The notes below the pieces were generated by a model. The model did no database searches, was not told where the DNA came from, and saw only the letters and a list, made by a program, of their open reading frames with translations. Shown in pieces: positions 1 to 8,782 of a stretch of 44,614 bases of DNA; position 1 is the first letter of the stretch, and each line of letters begins with the position of its first letter. This DNA comes from Pseudomonadota bacterium. Its GTDB lineage: Bacteria > Pseudomonadota > Gammaproteobacteria > Burkholderiales > Nitrosomonadaceae. Where the stretch lies: the NCBI GenBank assembly GCA_018241205.1, contig JAFEEI010000054.1:1-44614 (forward strand), in the 5' to 3' direction. A program made the translations under genes and the position numbers.

Positions 1-1
1 C

Positions 2-595
2 CATAAAGCGCTTGAACATGCAGCCCCCGCTGTCACGACAACCGTTACCAGCGATCCCGATGTGGTGCGTAAAGCCGCCCGCGTCGTAGTTGCCGGACAA
101 GGCGCCATGCGCAACTGCATCGATGAACTCGAAACGCGCGGATTACGTGAAGCCGTCATTGAGGCAGCCACTCATAAACCCTTTCTCGGTATCTGTCTCG
201 GTCTGCAAATGTTGTTTGAAGAAAGCGAGGAAGGCAATATCAAAGGTCTCAACATCCTGCCCGGAAAAGTCGTGCGCTTTCCCGCACCAGCCATGACAAA
301 TGCAACCGGACAAAAACTGAAAGTGCCGCATATGGGCTGGAATCAAGTGTATCAAGCGATCAAACATCCGTTGTGGGAAGGTATCGCAGCGGATGCGCGT
401 TTTTATTTTGTGCACAGCTATTATGTCGAAACACCGGATACTGCATCCATCGCGGCGCAAAGCCATTATCCTTTTCCATTTACTTGCGCCGTTGCAAAAG
501 ATAATATTTTCGCGGTACAGTTCCATCCAGAGAAAAGTCAACTCGCGGGATTAACCCTGTTGAGTAATTTTGCCAAATGGACACCGCATTTCTAA
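2..595 (+). CDS. hisH: Imidazole glycerol phosphate synthase, glutaminase subunit HisH (5'-truncated by window edge)
   Basis: HisH hydrolyses glutamine and passes ammonia to HisF, which makes imidazole glycerol phosphate in histidine synthesis. The frame is open from base 2 and reads HKALEHAAPAV before the internal GTG at 62, so the true start lies upstream of the window. The class I amidotransferase triad is visible: nucleophile Cys in GICLGLQ and the His-Glu pair in FHPEKS. The oxyanion-strand motif usually written PGxG reads AGQG here, so a conserved Pro appears replaced by Ala. It is followed by hisA (53 bases) and hisF in the same direction, as in other proteobacterial his operons. Identification is firm; the N-terminus cannot be seen. 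Confidence 0.96.
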   Translation, partial: HKALEHAAPAVTTTVTSDPDVVRKAARVVVAGQGAMRNCIDELETRGLREAVIEAATHKPFLGICLGLQMLFEESEEGNIKGLNILPGKVVRFPAPAMTNATGQKLKVPHMGWNQVYQAIKHPLWEGIAADARFYFVHSYYVETPDTASIAAQSHYPFPFTCAVAKDNIFAVQFHPEKSQLAGLTLLSNFAKWTPHF

Positions 596-648
596 AACCA
601 AATCATAGTAAACTGACTCTTTAATCAACTATCCATTCTGATTAAGTT

Positions 649-1404
649 ATGCTGATTATTCCTGCAATCGATCTTAAAGATGGGCATTGTGTCCGACTTA
701 AACAAGGCGTGATGGAAGATGCCACGGTATTTTCCAAAGAACCGGGGGAAATGGCGGCGCACTGGCTGAATCAAGGTGCGCGCAGACTTCATCTGGTTGA
801 TTTAAATGGCGCCTTTGCCGGAAAACCGCGAAATGAAGCGGCGATTCGTGAAATTGTCGAGGCTCTGGATGACCGGATTCCGATTCAACTCGGCGGCGGC
901 ATTCGTGATCTCGATACGATCGAACGTTATCTCGACGACGGCATCACCTACATCATTATCGGTACCGCCGCGATCAAAATACCCGGATTTCTGCAGGATG
1001 CCTGCAATGCTTTTCCGGGTCAGATCATGGTCGGATTGGATGCCAAGGAAGGCAAGGTTGCAGTCGATGGCTGGTCCAAAGTGACCGGACACGATGTCAT
1101 CGATCTGGCGCGAAAATTTGAAGGCTACGGCGTGGAAGCGATTATCTACACGGATATCGGCCGCGACGGCATGCTCAACGGCGTCAACATCAAAGCGACT
1201 GTCGAATTGGCGCGGGAACTCACCATACCGGTGATTGCCAGCGGCGGCATTACCAATATCGATGATATTCACAAACTGTGCGAAATTGAATCGGAAGGCA
1301 TCATGGGTGCCATTACCGGGCGTGCCATTTACGAAGGGTCGCTGGACTTCATGGAAGCACAGATTTTGGCTGACAAACTCGGTAAGGATAACGACATCTC
1401 TTGA
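649..1404 (+). CDS. hisA: ProFAR isomerase HisA
   Basis: HisA is the cytoplasmic (beta-alpha)8 isomerase converting ProFAR to PRFAR, the substrate of HisF. The 251-residue length is normal. The N-terminus IPAIDLKDG holds the catalytic Asp8, and VGLDAKEG holds the second catalytic Asp near residue 131. The phosphate-binding segments LGGGIR (about 81-86) and ASGGI in the last third are intact. The ATG at 649 is the only sensible start because the family N-terminus begins exactly there. It sits between hisH and hisF in a single run of genes on the plus strand. Confidence 0.98.
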   Translation: MLIIPAIDLKDGHCVRLKQGVMEDATVFSKEPGEMAAHWLNQGARRLHLVDLNGAFAGKPRNEAAIREIVEALDDRIPIQLGGGIRDLDTIERYLDDGITYIIIGTAAIKIPGFLQDACNAFPGQIMVGLDAKEGKVAVDGWSKVTGHDVIDLARKFEGYGVEAIIYTDIGRDGMLNGVNIKATVELARELTIPVIASGGITNIDDIHKLCEIESEGIMGAITGRAIYEGSLDFMEAQILADKLGKDNDIS

Positions 1405-1479
1405 TATTGATCTCGCGATTCGCTGTCATTCCTGTCCATAGTATTTTCCTCTCATTACCCCAAACAGCTTTAAAATCCG

Positions 1480-2256
1480 ATGAGCCTCGCTAAACGCATC
1501 ATTCCATGCCTGGACGTAACCAATGGGCGTGTTGTCAAAGGTGTCAACTTCGTTGAATTGCGCGATGCCGGAGATCCGGTGGAAATTTCGCGCCGCTATG
1601 ATGAGCAAGGCGCGGATGAGCTCACTTTTCTCGATATCACCGCCAGTTCGGACAATCGCGACCTGATTCTGCACATCATTGAAGACGTCGCGGCGCAAGT
1701 ATTCATCCCATTAACGGTTGGCGGCGGCGTGCGCCAGGTAGCGGATGTCCGCCGGTTACTCAACGCCGGTGCCGACAAAGTCAGCATCAATACATCCGCG
1801 GTGCTCAATCCGCAATTGGTTGCCGATGCATCCGATCATTACGGTTCGCAGTGCATCGTCGTGGCGATCGACGCCAAACAAGTCCGTTCACCCGATAGCG
1901 GCGTACCGCGCTGGGAAGTTTTCACCCACGGCGGCCGCAAAGCGACCGGCATCGATGCCATCGAGTGGGCGGTCAAAATGCAATCGCTCGGTGCCGGTGA
2001 AATTTTACTCACCAGCATGGACCGTGACGGCACCCGCAACGGCTTTGATATCGCTTTGACACGCGCGATATCGGATGCCATCGATATTCCGGTGATCGCC
2101 AGCGGCGGCGTTGGTAATTTGGATCATCTGGTCGACGGTATTTTGCAAGGACATGCAGATGCGGTATTAGCCGCCAGTATCTTTCACTACGGCGAATTTA
2201 CCGTCCAGCAAGCCAAACAGTATATGGCGCAGCATGGTATTGAAGTGCGGTTATAA
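1480..2256 (+). CDS. hisF: Imidazole glycerol phosphate synthase, cyclase subunit HisF
   Basis: HisF is the (beta-alpha)8 cyclase that joins ammonia from HisH to PRFAR, giving imidazole glycerol phosphate and AICAR. At 258 residues it is full length. Catalytic Asp12 lies in [13 protein letters not shown] and the second catalytic Asp near residue 131 in VVAIDAKQV. The phosphate-binding loops GGGVR (about 81-85) and ASGGVG are present. The gap from hisA is 75 bases with no terminator seen, so co-transcription is likely. Its partner hisH is two genes upstream, so both halves of the enzyme come from the same operon. Confidence 0.98.
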   Translation: MSLAKRIIPCLDVTNGRVVKGVNFVELRDAGDPVEISRRYDEQGADELTFLDITASSDNRDLILHIIEDVAAQVFIPLTVGGGVRQVADVRRLLNAGADKVSINTSAVLNPQLVADASDHYGSQCIVVAIDAKQVRSPDSGVPRWEVFTHGGRKATGIDAIEWAVKMQSLGAGEILLTSMDRDGTRNGFDIALTRAISDAIDIPVIASGGVGNLDHLVDGILQGHADAVLAASIFHYGEFTVQQAKQYMAQHGIEVRL

Positions 2257-2307
2257 TGCTAAAATGACGGGCAAAATTGATAACTGAACGGAAATAGCAC
2301 TTAATTT

Positions 2308-2703
2308 ATGCCTCCCGATACGTGGCTTAGTAAAATCAACTGGTCTGAAGATGGACTGATACCGGTCATCGCTCAGGAAGCAGGAAGTGGAAAAATTCTC
2401 ATGGTGGCCTGGATGAATCGCGATGCGCTCAAGTTGACCGTGGAAAAAGGCGAAGCCGTCTACTGGTCGCGCTCGCGCAAAAAACTGTGGCATAAAGGTG
2501 AAGAATCCGGTCACACCCAAAAAGTGAAGGAAATTTACTTGGATTGCGATGAAGACGTGCTGTTGCTCATGATCGAACAAACCGGCGGAATTGCCTGTCA
2601 TACCGGACGGCACAGCTGTTTCTTCCAGAAATTGGAAGGCAATGAATGGGTTGTTGCGGCGCCTGTAATCAAAAATCCGGAAGAAATCTACACAAATGAC
2701 TGA
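2308..2703 (+). CDS. hisI: Phosphoribosyl-AMP cyclohydrolase HisI
   Basis: HisI opens the adenine ring of phosphoribosyl-AMP, the third step of histidine synthesis. The metal sites are clear: the acidic motif DCDEDVLL and the Cys/His motif CHTGRHSC, which together bind the zinc and magnesium ions in this family. At 131 residues it is a stand-alone enzyme, not the HisI-HisE fusion found in enterics. The ATG at 2308 gives the usual short N-terminal extension before the conserved [10 protein letters not shown]. Its last eight bases overlap the start of hisE, suggesting coupled translation of these two consecutive steps. Confidence 0.97.
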   Translation: MPPDTWLSKINWSEDGLIPVIAQEAGSGKILMVAWMNRDALKLTVEKGEAVYWSRSRKKLWHKGEESGHTQKVKEIYLDCDEDVLLLMIEQTGGIACHTGRHSCFFQKLEGNEWVVAAPVIKNPEEIYTND

Positions 2704-3022
2704 CACAACGATTCTCCGCCGCCTCGCGGAAACCATCGAAGCACGCAAAGCAGCCGATGCGAACAGCTCATACGTCGCCAAACTGCTGCACGGCGGACAA
2801 GATAAAATACTCAAAAAAATCGCCGAAGAATCCGCCGAAACATTAATGGCATCGAAAGACGGCGACACAAACCAGGTGATTTATGAAACCGCCGATTTAT
2901 GGTTTCATTGTCTGGTATTACTCGCTTACCACGGACTGACGCCGGATGACGTTCTGCAGGAACTGGAAAGGCGCGAAGGTGTTTCCGGCATCGCGGAAAA
3001 AGCTTCTCGAAAAACGGACTAA
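2696..3022 (+). CDS. hisE: Phosphoribosyl-ATP pyrophosphatase HisE
   Basis: HisE removes pyrophosphate from phosphoribosyl-ATP, the second histidine step. The 108-residue all-alpha protein belongs to the MazG-like fold; the helix with EESAET and the following YETADLWFH carry the acidic residues that bind magnesium. It overlaps hisI by eight bases, so the two proteins are probably made together. The HIT-family gene begins four bases after its stop, showing that the operon continues past the histidine genes. Confidence 0.96.
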   Translation: MTDTTILRRLAETIEARKAADANSSYVAKLLHGGQDKILKKIAEESAETLMASKDGDTNQVIYETADLWFHCLVLLAYHGLTPDDVLQELERREGVSGIAEKASRKTD

Positions 3023-3025
3023 CGC

Positions 3026-3376
3026 ATGGATAACTGTATATTTTGTAAAATCGCACGCGGAGAAATTCCTTCCAATAAAGTCTACGAAGATGAAGACATT
3101 CTCGCTTTTCATGATGTCAACCCGGCCGCACCGGTTCATTTCTTACTGATTCCCAAGCTGCATATCGATTCGCTCGCGGATGTCCGGGAAAATCATCAGG
3201 ATCTATTGGGAAAGATGCTGTTATTAGCCCCGAAATTAGCGAAAGAACAAGGCTGTGAGAACGGCTTCCGCACCATCATCAATACCGGGCGGGCGGGCGG
3301 CCAGGAAGTATTTCATCTGCATTTGCATATCATCGGTGGCCGGGAGCATTTGCCCGGAATGATTCACCGCGGCTAG
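3026..3376 (+). CDS. hinT: HIT-family nucleotide hydrolase (HinT type)
   Basis: This small cytoplasmic protein belongs to the histidine-triad superfamily, whose HinT branch hydrolyses adenosine phosphoramidates and similar nucleotide conjugates. The signature triad HLHLH is near residue 100, followed by IIGG, and the N-terminal CIFCKI segment is typical of the branch. The 116-residue length is normal. It starts only four bases after hisE, between histidine and Tat genes, an arrangement common in betaproteobacteria. The symbol is by family; the physiological substrate cannot be read from sequence. Confidence 0.93.
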   Translation: MDNCIFCKIARGEIPSNKVYEDEDILAFHDVNPAAPVHFLLIPKLHIDSLADVRENHQDLLGKMLLLAPKLAKEQGCENGFRTIINTGRAGGQEVFHLHLHIIGGREHLPGMIHRG

Positions 3377-3408
3377 AGCGGTGCTGGTTCACCTAACAGG
3401 AGAAAGTC

Positions 3409-3708
3409 ATGGGTACATTTAGCATCTGGCATTGGATTATCGTACTGGTCATTGTTGTTCTGGTATTCGGCACAAAAAAATTGCGCAATCTCGGCAGCGA
3501 CTTGGGCGGTGCCTTGAAAGGATTCAAGGAAGGCATGAAAGAATCGGAAAATAGCCCTGCTCCATCATCGCATTCAAACCAAGAACCAGTAATCGAAGTC
3601 ACCGCGAGCAAAGAAACCAGCGCGAATACCTTCAAAGAAGGCGGTAGCAGCATCAATCGCCCGGCAGCAGACGCTGAAATTAAGGAAAAAACTCACACCC
3701 GGACTTAG
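3409..3708 (+). CDS. tatA: Sec-independent translocase subunit TatA
   Basis: TatA oligomerises to form the conducting part of the twin-arginine translocase, which exports folded proteins across the inner membrane. The protein begins with one transmembrane helix (about residues 6-21), then the hinge [14 protein letters not shown] and an amphipathic helix, and ends with a long polar tail, the classical TatA plan. A strong AGGAG Shine-Dalgarno site precedes the ATG. It heads tatA-tatB-tatC. At 99 residues the tail is somewhat long but within family range. Confidence 0.97.
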   Translation: MGTFSIWHWIIVLVIVVLVFGTKKLRNLGSDLGGALKGFKEGMKESENSPAPSSHSNQEPVIEVTASKETSANTFKEGGSSINRPAADAEIKEKTHTRT

Positions 3709-3763
3709 ATCATCCGTTTTTCACGGCAAGTATTTTTCATCCGGATTCGGTCAGCGCGACACT

Positions 3764-4150
3764 ATGTTTGATATCAGTTTCATGGAATTGCTGGTGATTT
3801 CGATCGTCGCCCTGATCGTCATCGGACCTGAGCGCCTGCCCGCGGTAGCGCGCACCCTAGGTCACTTGTACGGACGTTGCCGCAATTTCGTCTATGCCAT
3901 TAGAACCGACATTCATAATGAAATGCGCATGGAGGAACTGAAAAAAATGCAATCTTCCGTGCAGGAAACCGTGCACTCCATCGAAGATTCAGTGCAGCAA
4001 GGTGTTGATCATTTAAAAACGACAATGGCGGATGGCAAAACTGAAGAAACCCCGCCTACCGGCTCACACTCGCAATCGATAGAGCAAACTCAAACAATTG
4101 CAGAAAGCAGCGAAACGGTGCACATCAATCATGATAAGGAAAGAAAGTAG
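3764..4150 (+). CDS. tatB: Sec-independent translocase subunit TatB
   Basis: TatB pairs with TatC to receive twin-arginine signal peptides. The N-terminus MFDISFMELLVI is the family signature, and the single membrane helix contains the conserved acidic residue followed by GPERLP. A long charged helical region and a disordered Ser/Thr/Glu-rich tail follow, together 128 residues. It lies 55 bases after tatA and 68 before tatC on the same strand. The GPERLPAVART stretch separates it clearly from TatA. Confidence 0.97.
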   Translation: MFDISFMELLVISIVALIVIGPERLPAVARTLGHLYGRCRNFVYAIRTDIHNEMRMEELKKMQSSVQETVHSIEDSVQQGVDHLKTTMADGKTEETPPTGSHSQSIEQTQTIAESSETVHINHDKERK

Positions 4151-4218
4151 CTACCCGATGCAAACGGCAGAATTCTTGCTGATGCCGATCCGGCTTAATC
4201 CGCGCTGCCGCATTCATC

Positions 4219-4995
4219 ATGCTTGAAGGCTCATTTCTGTCGCATTTGGTGGAATTGCGTGTCCGCATGATACGCATCCTGGGCGTATTGCTGATCGGAT
4301 TCCTACCATGCGCTTTTTATGCACGCGAGCTGTATACCCTGCTGGCGCAACCGCTACTGGAAAAACTGCCGCAAGGCGGGCAAATGATCGCTACCGATGT
4401 AGCGACACCGTTTTTTGTACCGATGCAGGTCGCAATGATGATGGCATTTGTCTTCACTTTGCCGCATACGCTGTATCAAATCTGGGCTTTCGTCGCGCCC
4501 GGACTTTATTCTCACGAAAAGCGCCTGGCGCTGCCGCTGGTCATCGGCAGCAGCCTGCTGTTCTTTTGCGGCATGGCATTCGCTTACTTTGCCGCATTAC
4601 CGGCGGTATTCGAGTTCATCACTTATTTCGCACCCGAAGGCGTGGCGGTAATGACCGACATCAGCAAATACCTGAGCTTCGTTTTATCGATGTTCATCGC
4701 CTTCGGCGTGACTTTCGAGGTACCAGTGTTCGTCATCGTGTTGGTCAGAACCGGTGTCATCACCGTTGAAAAACTCAAGGAAGTTCGCCCTTATGTCATT
4801 GTCGGTGCATTCGTCATCGCCGCCATTTTCACGCCGCCCGATGTGGTGTCGCAGTTTATGCTCGCGGTACCTTTATGCCTGCTGTATGAACTCGGCATCT
4901 TCATCGCTGCACTCATGATAAAAAAACAGCAGCCGGAAGAAGAAGGTTCTGCAGATGCCTCAAAACAAAAAGATGTTCCGGCTAAAACCGATTGA
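4219..4995 (+). CDS. tatC: Sec-independent translocase subunit TatC
   Basis: TatC is the six-helix inner-membrane receptor for twin-arginine signal peptides. The start MLEGSFLSHLVELR is diagnostic: the SHLVELR segment with its Glu is part of the signal-binding surface. Further conserved pieces are FFVPMQVA, APGLYSHEK in the second cytoplasmic loop, and FTPPDVVSQ before the last helices. Length is 258 residues, normal for the family. It closes the tat block, and a strong inverted repeat follows within 35 bases of its stop. Confidence 0.98.
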   Translation: MLEGSFLSHLVELRVRMIRILGVLLIGFLPCAFYARELYTLLAQPLLEKLPQGGQMIATDVATPFFVPMQVAMMMAFVFTLPHTLYQIWAFVAPGLYSHEKRLALPLVIGSSLLFFCGMAFAYFAALPAVFEFITYFAPEGVAVMTDISKYLSFVLSMFIAFGVTFEVPVFVIVLVRTGVITVEKLKEVRPYVIVGAFVIAAIFTPPDVVSQFMLAVPLCLLYELGIFIAALMIKKQQPEEEGSADASKQKDVPAKTD

Positions 4996-5027
4996 TCAGG
5001 CTATCCGGCTTGCACAAAGGATCTTAG

Positions 5028-5062
5028 GGAAACGCTGATTAATTCGGCGAATCAGCGTTTCC
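5028..5062. repeat. Perfect 13-bp inverted repeat downstream of tatC
   Basis: The arms GGAAACGCTGATT (5028-5040) and its exact complement (5050-5062) enclose a nine-base loop that itself holds TTCG-G-CGAA. The flanking CTTAG/TTAG bases extend the symmetry imperfectly. No T-tract follows on either strand, so it is not a textbook intrinsic terminator, although the stem is stable enough to act as a 3' end processing or attenuation signal for the his-tat operon. A dispersed palindromic repeat or miniature transposable element is an equally good reading. Confidence 0.6.
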
Positions 5063-5082
5063 TTAGAATAAGCTAAGACCGC

Positions 5083-5088
5083 TATAAT
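5083..5088 (+). promoter_or_regulatory. Possible -10 element for the 5154 gene
   Basis: A perfect TATAAT lies 65 bases upstream of the ATG at 5154 and just after the inverted repeat. No convincing -35 hexamer is seen at the normal spacing, so this is only a candidate start site for the gene at 5154 and perhaps copA-copZ. Confidence 0.3.
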
Positions 5089-5153
5089 GCAACCAACGCA
5101 ATCCCTGTCAATCTAAGAATTCGTTATAGCCATTGTCCGTAAGGAGATTCGCA

Positions 5154-5774
5154 ATGTTTGATAGCCGCCCTGCCGCTGATGCAGCAATCCGGATGACAGT
5201 ATTCGCCGTTATTTTCAATGCCTGTGCAACCACTATTGCTCTCGCTCAATCCTCCGGAGTAGATCAAGACCAGCGGCAGCAGCCGCAATCGCAGCGTTTG
5301 ACAACACAACCATCGCCTGAAAGCCCGCCCGACGTCAACCGGCCGCCGCGGATCATTCATCGTACCGGCACGGCTATTGCGCCACCGCGCAACAGCGTCA
5401 GCATCAAAAGCACGGATGCGGGCATCATCCACCGGCAGCCGCCGGCAGCCGGATGCAACAATTGCGGGATTATCGACTTCGTCAACAAAATCGGGCAGGG
5501 TCCCGGCCTCAATGCTATTGTCGGTGGTGTGATCGCCGGGACTGTCGCGCGGGAGGTGATGCGCCAGAATCCGTATCCGCAGGGTGCCAACAGCCCCGGC
5601 ACCGTTCACGGTTCCCATGCAGGAGGAGCCGCTCAGCCGCACGATCAGTATCAAGTCGGCGTCACCATGAGCGATGGCAGTCAAGCCATCATCGCGCTTC
5701 CGGATGCAACGCATTTCCACCAGGGCGATCGCGTCAGATTGGTTGATGGTGTACTGACGATTGATCGCCAGTAA
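5154..5774 (+). CDS. Secreted glycine-zipper protein of unknown function
   Basis: No precise family is recognised. The longest frame opens at a TTG (5133), but the Shine-Dalgarno AAGGAG at 5141-5146 sits seven bases before the ATG at 5154, which gives 206 residues and is preferred. The N-terminus has a hydrophobic stretch ending in IALAQ, a likely signal peptide. A Gln/Pro-rich region follows, then two close Cys (NNCG and the preceding GCNN), a Gly-rich hydrophobic segment [16 protein letters not shown] resembling the glycine-zipper helices of outer-membrane lipoproteins, and a C-terminal beta-rich part ending GDRVRLVDG. That last part recalls SlyB/17-kDa antigen proteins. It lies 41 bases before copA, so a role in the envelope linked to copper handling is possible but unproven. 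Confidence 0.75.
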   Translation: MFDSRPAADAAIRMTVFAVIFNACATTIALAQSSGVDQDQRQQPQSQRLTTQPSPESPPDVNRPPRIIHRTGTAIAPPRNSVSIKSTDAGIIHRQPPAAGCNNCGIIDFVNKIGQGPGLNAIVGGVIAGTVAREVMRQNPYPQGANSPGTVHGSHAGGAAQPHDQYQVGVTMSDGSQAIIALPDATHFHQGDRVRLVDGVLTIDRQ

Positions 5775-5815
5775 TAGCCATAGCCGGAATCACCCCATTA
5801 TCTGGAAAAATAACC

Positions 5816-8209
5816 GTGAATTCCCAATCGCTTAAACACCTCGAACTGCCGATTGAAGGCATGACCTGCGCAGCCTGCGCGGCGCGTATCGAAAAAAACC
5901 TGAACAAGCTGCCGGGCGTGGAAGCAGCTGTCAATTTCGCCAATGAAAAAGCGCAGGTAAACTACGACGAAAACCAAATCAATACTGGTGCGTTGGTTAA
6001 AGCCATCGAGAAAGCCGGTTTTCACGTCACACCGCGCACGGTGCAATTGCAGTTGCACAAAATGACCTGCGCCGCCTGCGCCGGTCATATCGAAAAAGCG
6101 CTCAACCAATTGCCCGGTGTCACGGCCACTGTCAATGTCGCTACCGAAACGGCGCGAGTCAATTTCGTGCCCGGCGCAGTGACCGTTGACCGCTTGATTC
6201 AAGCTGTCATTGAGGCAGGCTATGATGCCACCGAAATCAGCGAATCCGGTCATGCCGAGGAAAAAGCACGGCGGCTCGCCGCCTACCAAGCTGAATTGCG
6301 GTTATTCCTGATTTCGGCGCTGCTCACTTTGCCGCTGGTGCTGCAAATGGGTGCGATGTTCACCGGTCACGACATGGACATGCTGCCGCGCTGGCTGCAA
6401 TGGCTCTTGGCCACACCGGTACAGTTCTGGATTGGCCGCCGCTTTTATACCGGTGCATGGTATTCGTTGCGCGCAGGTGGCGCGAACATGGATGTACTGG
6501 TTGCGCTGGGCACCAGCATGGCATATTGCTTCAGTGCCGTGGTCACCGCCTTCGAGCTGGACCAGCATGTGTATTTTGAAGCCAGTGCCGCCATTATTAC
6601 GCTGGTGCTGCTCGGCAAATTGATGGAAGCGCGCGCCAAGGGAAAAACCTCCGAAGCGATCGAAGCTTTGATCCGGCTGCAACCCAAAACCGCCCGCGTT
6701 GAACGTAACGGCGAAATTCTCGAAGTTCCGGCCGGCAACCTGCAAGTCGGCGATGTTTTCATCGTGCGCCCCGGTGAGAACCTGCCGGTCGATGGCGTCG
6801 TTATCGAAGGAGCTTCAAGTGTCAACGAATCCATGCTGACCGGCGAGAGCCTGCCGGCCGGCAAACAGACCGGCGCTAAGGTTTTTGCCGCCACACAAAA
6901 TGTCAACGGCTTGCTCAAATGCCGCGCCACCAGCGTCGGTGCGCATACGCAGCTCGCCGCCATCATCCATCTGGTCGAGGAAGCGCAAGGCTCGAAAGCG
7001 CCCATCCAGCGCCTAGCGGATACGATTTCGGGTATTTTCGTTCCGGTTGTTGTGGTCATCAGCCTCTTGACCCTGGTTATCACCTGGTGGCTCACGCACG
7101 AGTTTGTTGCCGCGCTCATCAACGCCGTCGCCGTGCTGGTGATCGCTTGCCCTTGCGCACTGGGACTGGCCACACCGACCGCGATCATGGTTGGCACCGG
7201 ACGCGGCGCGCAGATTGGTGTGCTGGTCAAGAACGCAGCGGCGCTGGAACACGCCGAGAAAATTCAAACCGTTATCGTCGATAAAACCGGCACTTTGACG
7301 GAAGGCAAGCCGGAAGTCACGGATATTATTCCAGCCCATTCAATCAGCGCACAGGTATTGTTGCAAACCGCAGCATCATTGGAGCAAGGATCGGAACACC
7401 CGCTGGCGCGTGCGGTTCTGGATAGCGCGCAAAAGCAGCAGTTACCGCTGCACACCATTGCCGATTTTTCCGCCATCGCCGGCAGCGGCATCACGGCGCG
7501 GATCAACGGTATTCAATACCTGCTAGGCTCTCCCAAGTTTCTTGCGCAACAGGGTATTGCCTTAGAAGAGAAAGCGGTTGCCACACTGCAGAACGAAGGA
7601 AAAACCGTCGTGGCCGTTGCATCCATTACTGGAAGCACGCCTCAATTGCTCGGTTACTTAGCGATTGCCGACCGCTTACGCGACACCTCGATCAAGGCCG
7701 TCAAGCAACTGCAAGCGATGGGTATCGACGTGGTGATGCTGACCGGCGACAACGCCATGGCGGCCGCGGCGATCGCCAAACAAACCGGTATAACGCACTA
7801 TCGCGCCGAAGTCTTGCCGCAAGACAAAGCTGCAGCCGTTGCAACAATGAAAAGCAGCGGCAAATTCATCGCCATGGTTGGCGACGGCATCAACGACGCG
7901 CCGGCTTTGGCTGCCGCGGATGTCAGTTTTGCCATCGGCGCCGGTTCGGATGTCGCCATAGAAGCTGCCGATATTACCTTGATCCGCAATGACCTGATCA
8001 GCGTCGCCGACGCCATTTCCTTGTCACGCGCCACGCTCAGGAAAATCCGCCAGAATCTATTCTTTGCTTTTGTCTACAATACGCTGGGTATTCCATTGGC
8101 AGCCGCCGGTATGCTCAATCCGGTCATCGCCGGTGCCGCCATGGCGATGAGTTCGGTATCGGTCGTCAGCAATTCACTGCTATTGAAGCGCTGGCAAGCC
8201 AATCATTAA
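5816..8209 (+). CDS. copA: Copper-translocating P1B-type ATPase CopA
   Basis: CopA pumps Cu(I) from the cytoplasm across the inner membrane using ATP. Two heavy-metal-binding domains come first, with CxxC motifs at residues 18-21 (GMTCAAC) and 85-88 (KMTCAAC). The membrane metal site CPC is at about 445-447, the phosphorylated Asp in DKTGT at about 489, the P1B-specific EHPLARA after it, then TGDN and GDGINDAP (from about 689). Near the C-terminus NTLGIP and [12 protein letters not shown] supply the last helix residues typical of Cu(I) pumps. Length is 797 residues. The start is a GTG at 5816 with a weak GGA-type site; the CxxC spacing fits this start. copZ follows after 32 bases. Confidence 0.97.
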   Translation: MNSQSLKHLELPIEGMTCAACAARIEKNLNKLPGVEAAVNFANEKAQVNYDENQINTGALVKAIEKAGFHVTPRTVQLQLHKMTCAACAGHIEKALNQLPGVTATVNVATETARVNFVPGAVTVDRLIQAVIEAGYDATEISESGHAEEKARRLAAYQAELRLFLISALLTLPLVLQMGAMFTGHDMDMLPRWLQWLLATPVQFWIGRRFYTGAWYSLRAGGANMDVLVALGTSMAYCFSAVVTAFELDQHVYFEASAAIITLVLLGKLMEARAKGKTSEAIEALIRLQPKTARVERNGEILEVPAGNLQVGDVFIVRPGENLPVDGVVIEGASSVNESMLTGESLPAGKQTGAKVFAATQNVNGLLKCRATSVGAHTQLAAIIHLVEEAQGSKAPIQRLADTISGIFVPVVVVISLLTLVITWWLTHEFVAALINAVAVLVIACPCALGLATPTAIMVGTGRGAQIGVLVKNAAALEHAEKIQTVIVDKTGTLTEGKPEVTDIIPAHSISAQVLLQTAASLEQGSEHPLARAVLDSAQKQQLPLHTIADFSAIAGSGITARINGIQYLLGSPKFLAQQGIALEEKAVATLQNEGKTVVAVASITGSTPQLLGYLAIADRLRDTSIKAVKQLQAMGIDVVMLTGDNAMAAAAIAKQTGITHYRAEVLPQDKAAAVATMKSSGKFIAMVGDGINDAPALAAADVSFAIGAGSDVAIEAADITLIRNDLISVADAISLSRATLRKIRQNLFFAFVYNTLGIPLAAAGMLNPVIAGAAMAMSSVSVVSNSLLLKRWQANH

Positions 8210-8241
8210 AAAAACAAGAATCATTTTAGGGAGTCGTCATC

Positions 8242-8451
8242 ATGCAAACCGCTATTATCAAAATAAAAGGCATGACCTGTATGGGCTGTGTCAACAGTAT
8301 CAAGACCGTGCTCAAAAATTTACCGGGAATCGCTCAGCTGGAAGTTACGCTTGATCCCGCGCAAGCCGTCGTTCAATTTGATCCTTCCAGCACCAATCCC
8401 GATCAGCTTAAAGCAGCTATCGTTGATGCAGGATTTGATGTCATCGAATAA
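8242..8451 (+). CDS. copZ: Copper chaperone, CopZ-like heavy-metal-associated domain protein
   Basis: This 69-residue protein is a single ferredoxin-like HMA domain that would carry Cu(I) to CopA. The metal-binding motif is GMTCMGC (residues 10-16), with the usual hydrophobic pattern and AGFDV at the end. An AGGGAG Shine-Dalgarno site lies shortly before the ATG. Thirty-two bases separate it from copA and no terminator is seen between them, so the two are likely one transcript. The middle CxxC residues are Met-Gly rather than the Ala-Ala of both CopA domains. Confidence 0.92.
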   Translation: MQTAIIKIKGMTCMGCVNSIKTVLKNLPGIAQLEVTLDPAQAVVQFDPSSTNPDQLKAAIVDAGFDVIE

Positions 8452-8782
8452 ACATATAGCATCGCCACCAGCCTGCAAAAAATCAGAAATCTTTCCCAAG
8501 CCATTTTGTTATAGTAAAATCCACGCCGACTCGCGTAAGATAATTCTTATATATTAAATTTAAATTAATACTGCATTATCCCAAAAAATATTAAAAACGG
8601 GATTTTATGAAGGTAATCATCGATCCAGCATGGCTTGGATTAATGCTGTGCACAAGAAAAATCACAGCAACTTATGACGGCACTGGCGCATCCGCTCATT
8701 TATCTAGCGCGCTCATAAACAGCATCTTCCACATCACTAGTAAATTTGCCAACACTCCACTAGTCATTCAGGAAGATCGTAA
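8452..8782. other. 331-bp intergenic region before the GGDEF-EAL gene
   Basis: The region is AT-rich in its first half, with a TTAAATTTAAATTAA stretch near 8556-8570. The second half could encode a 69-residue frame (8607-8816), but it matches nothing and runs into the next gene, so it is not called. Two CACTAGT copies (8735-8741 and 8758-8764) sit 23 bases apart just upstream of the next gene's ribosome site and may be a regulator-binding pair. No clear terminator for copZ is visible. Confidence 0.4.

Noticed and set aside
6445-7230. 261-residue minus-strand frame inside copA
   Set aside because: copA motifs are complete on the plus strand across the whole interval.
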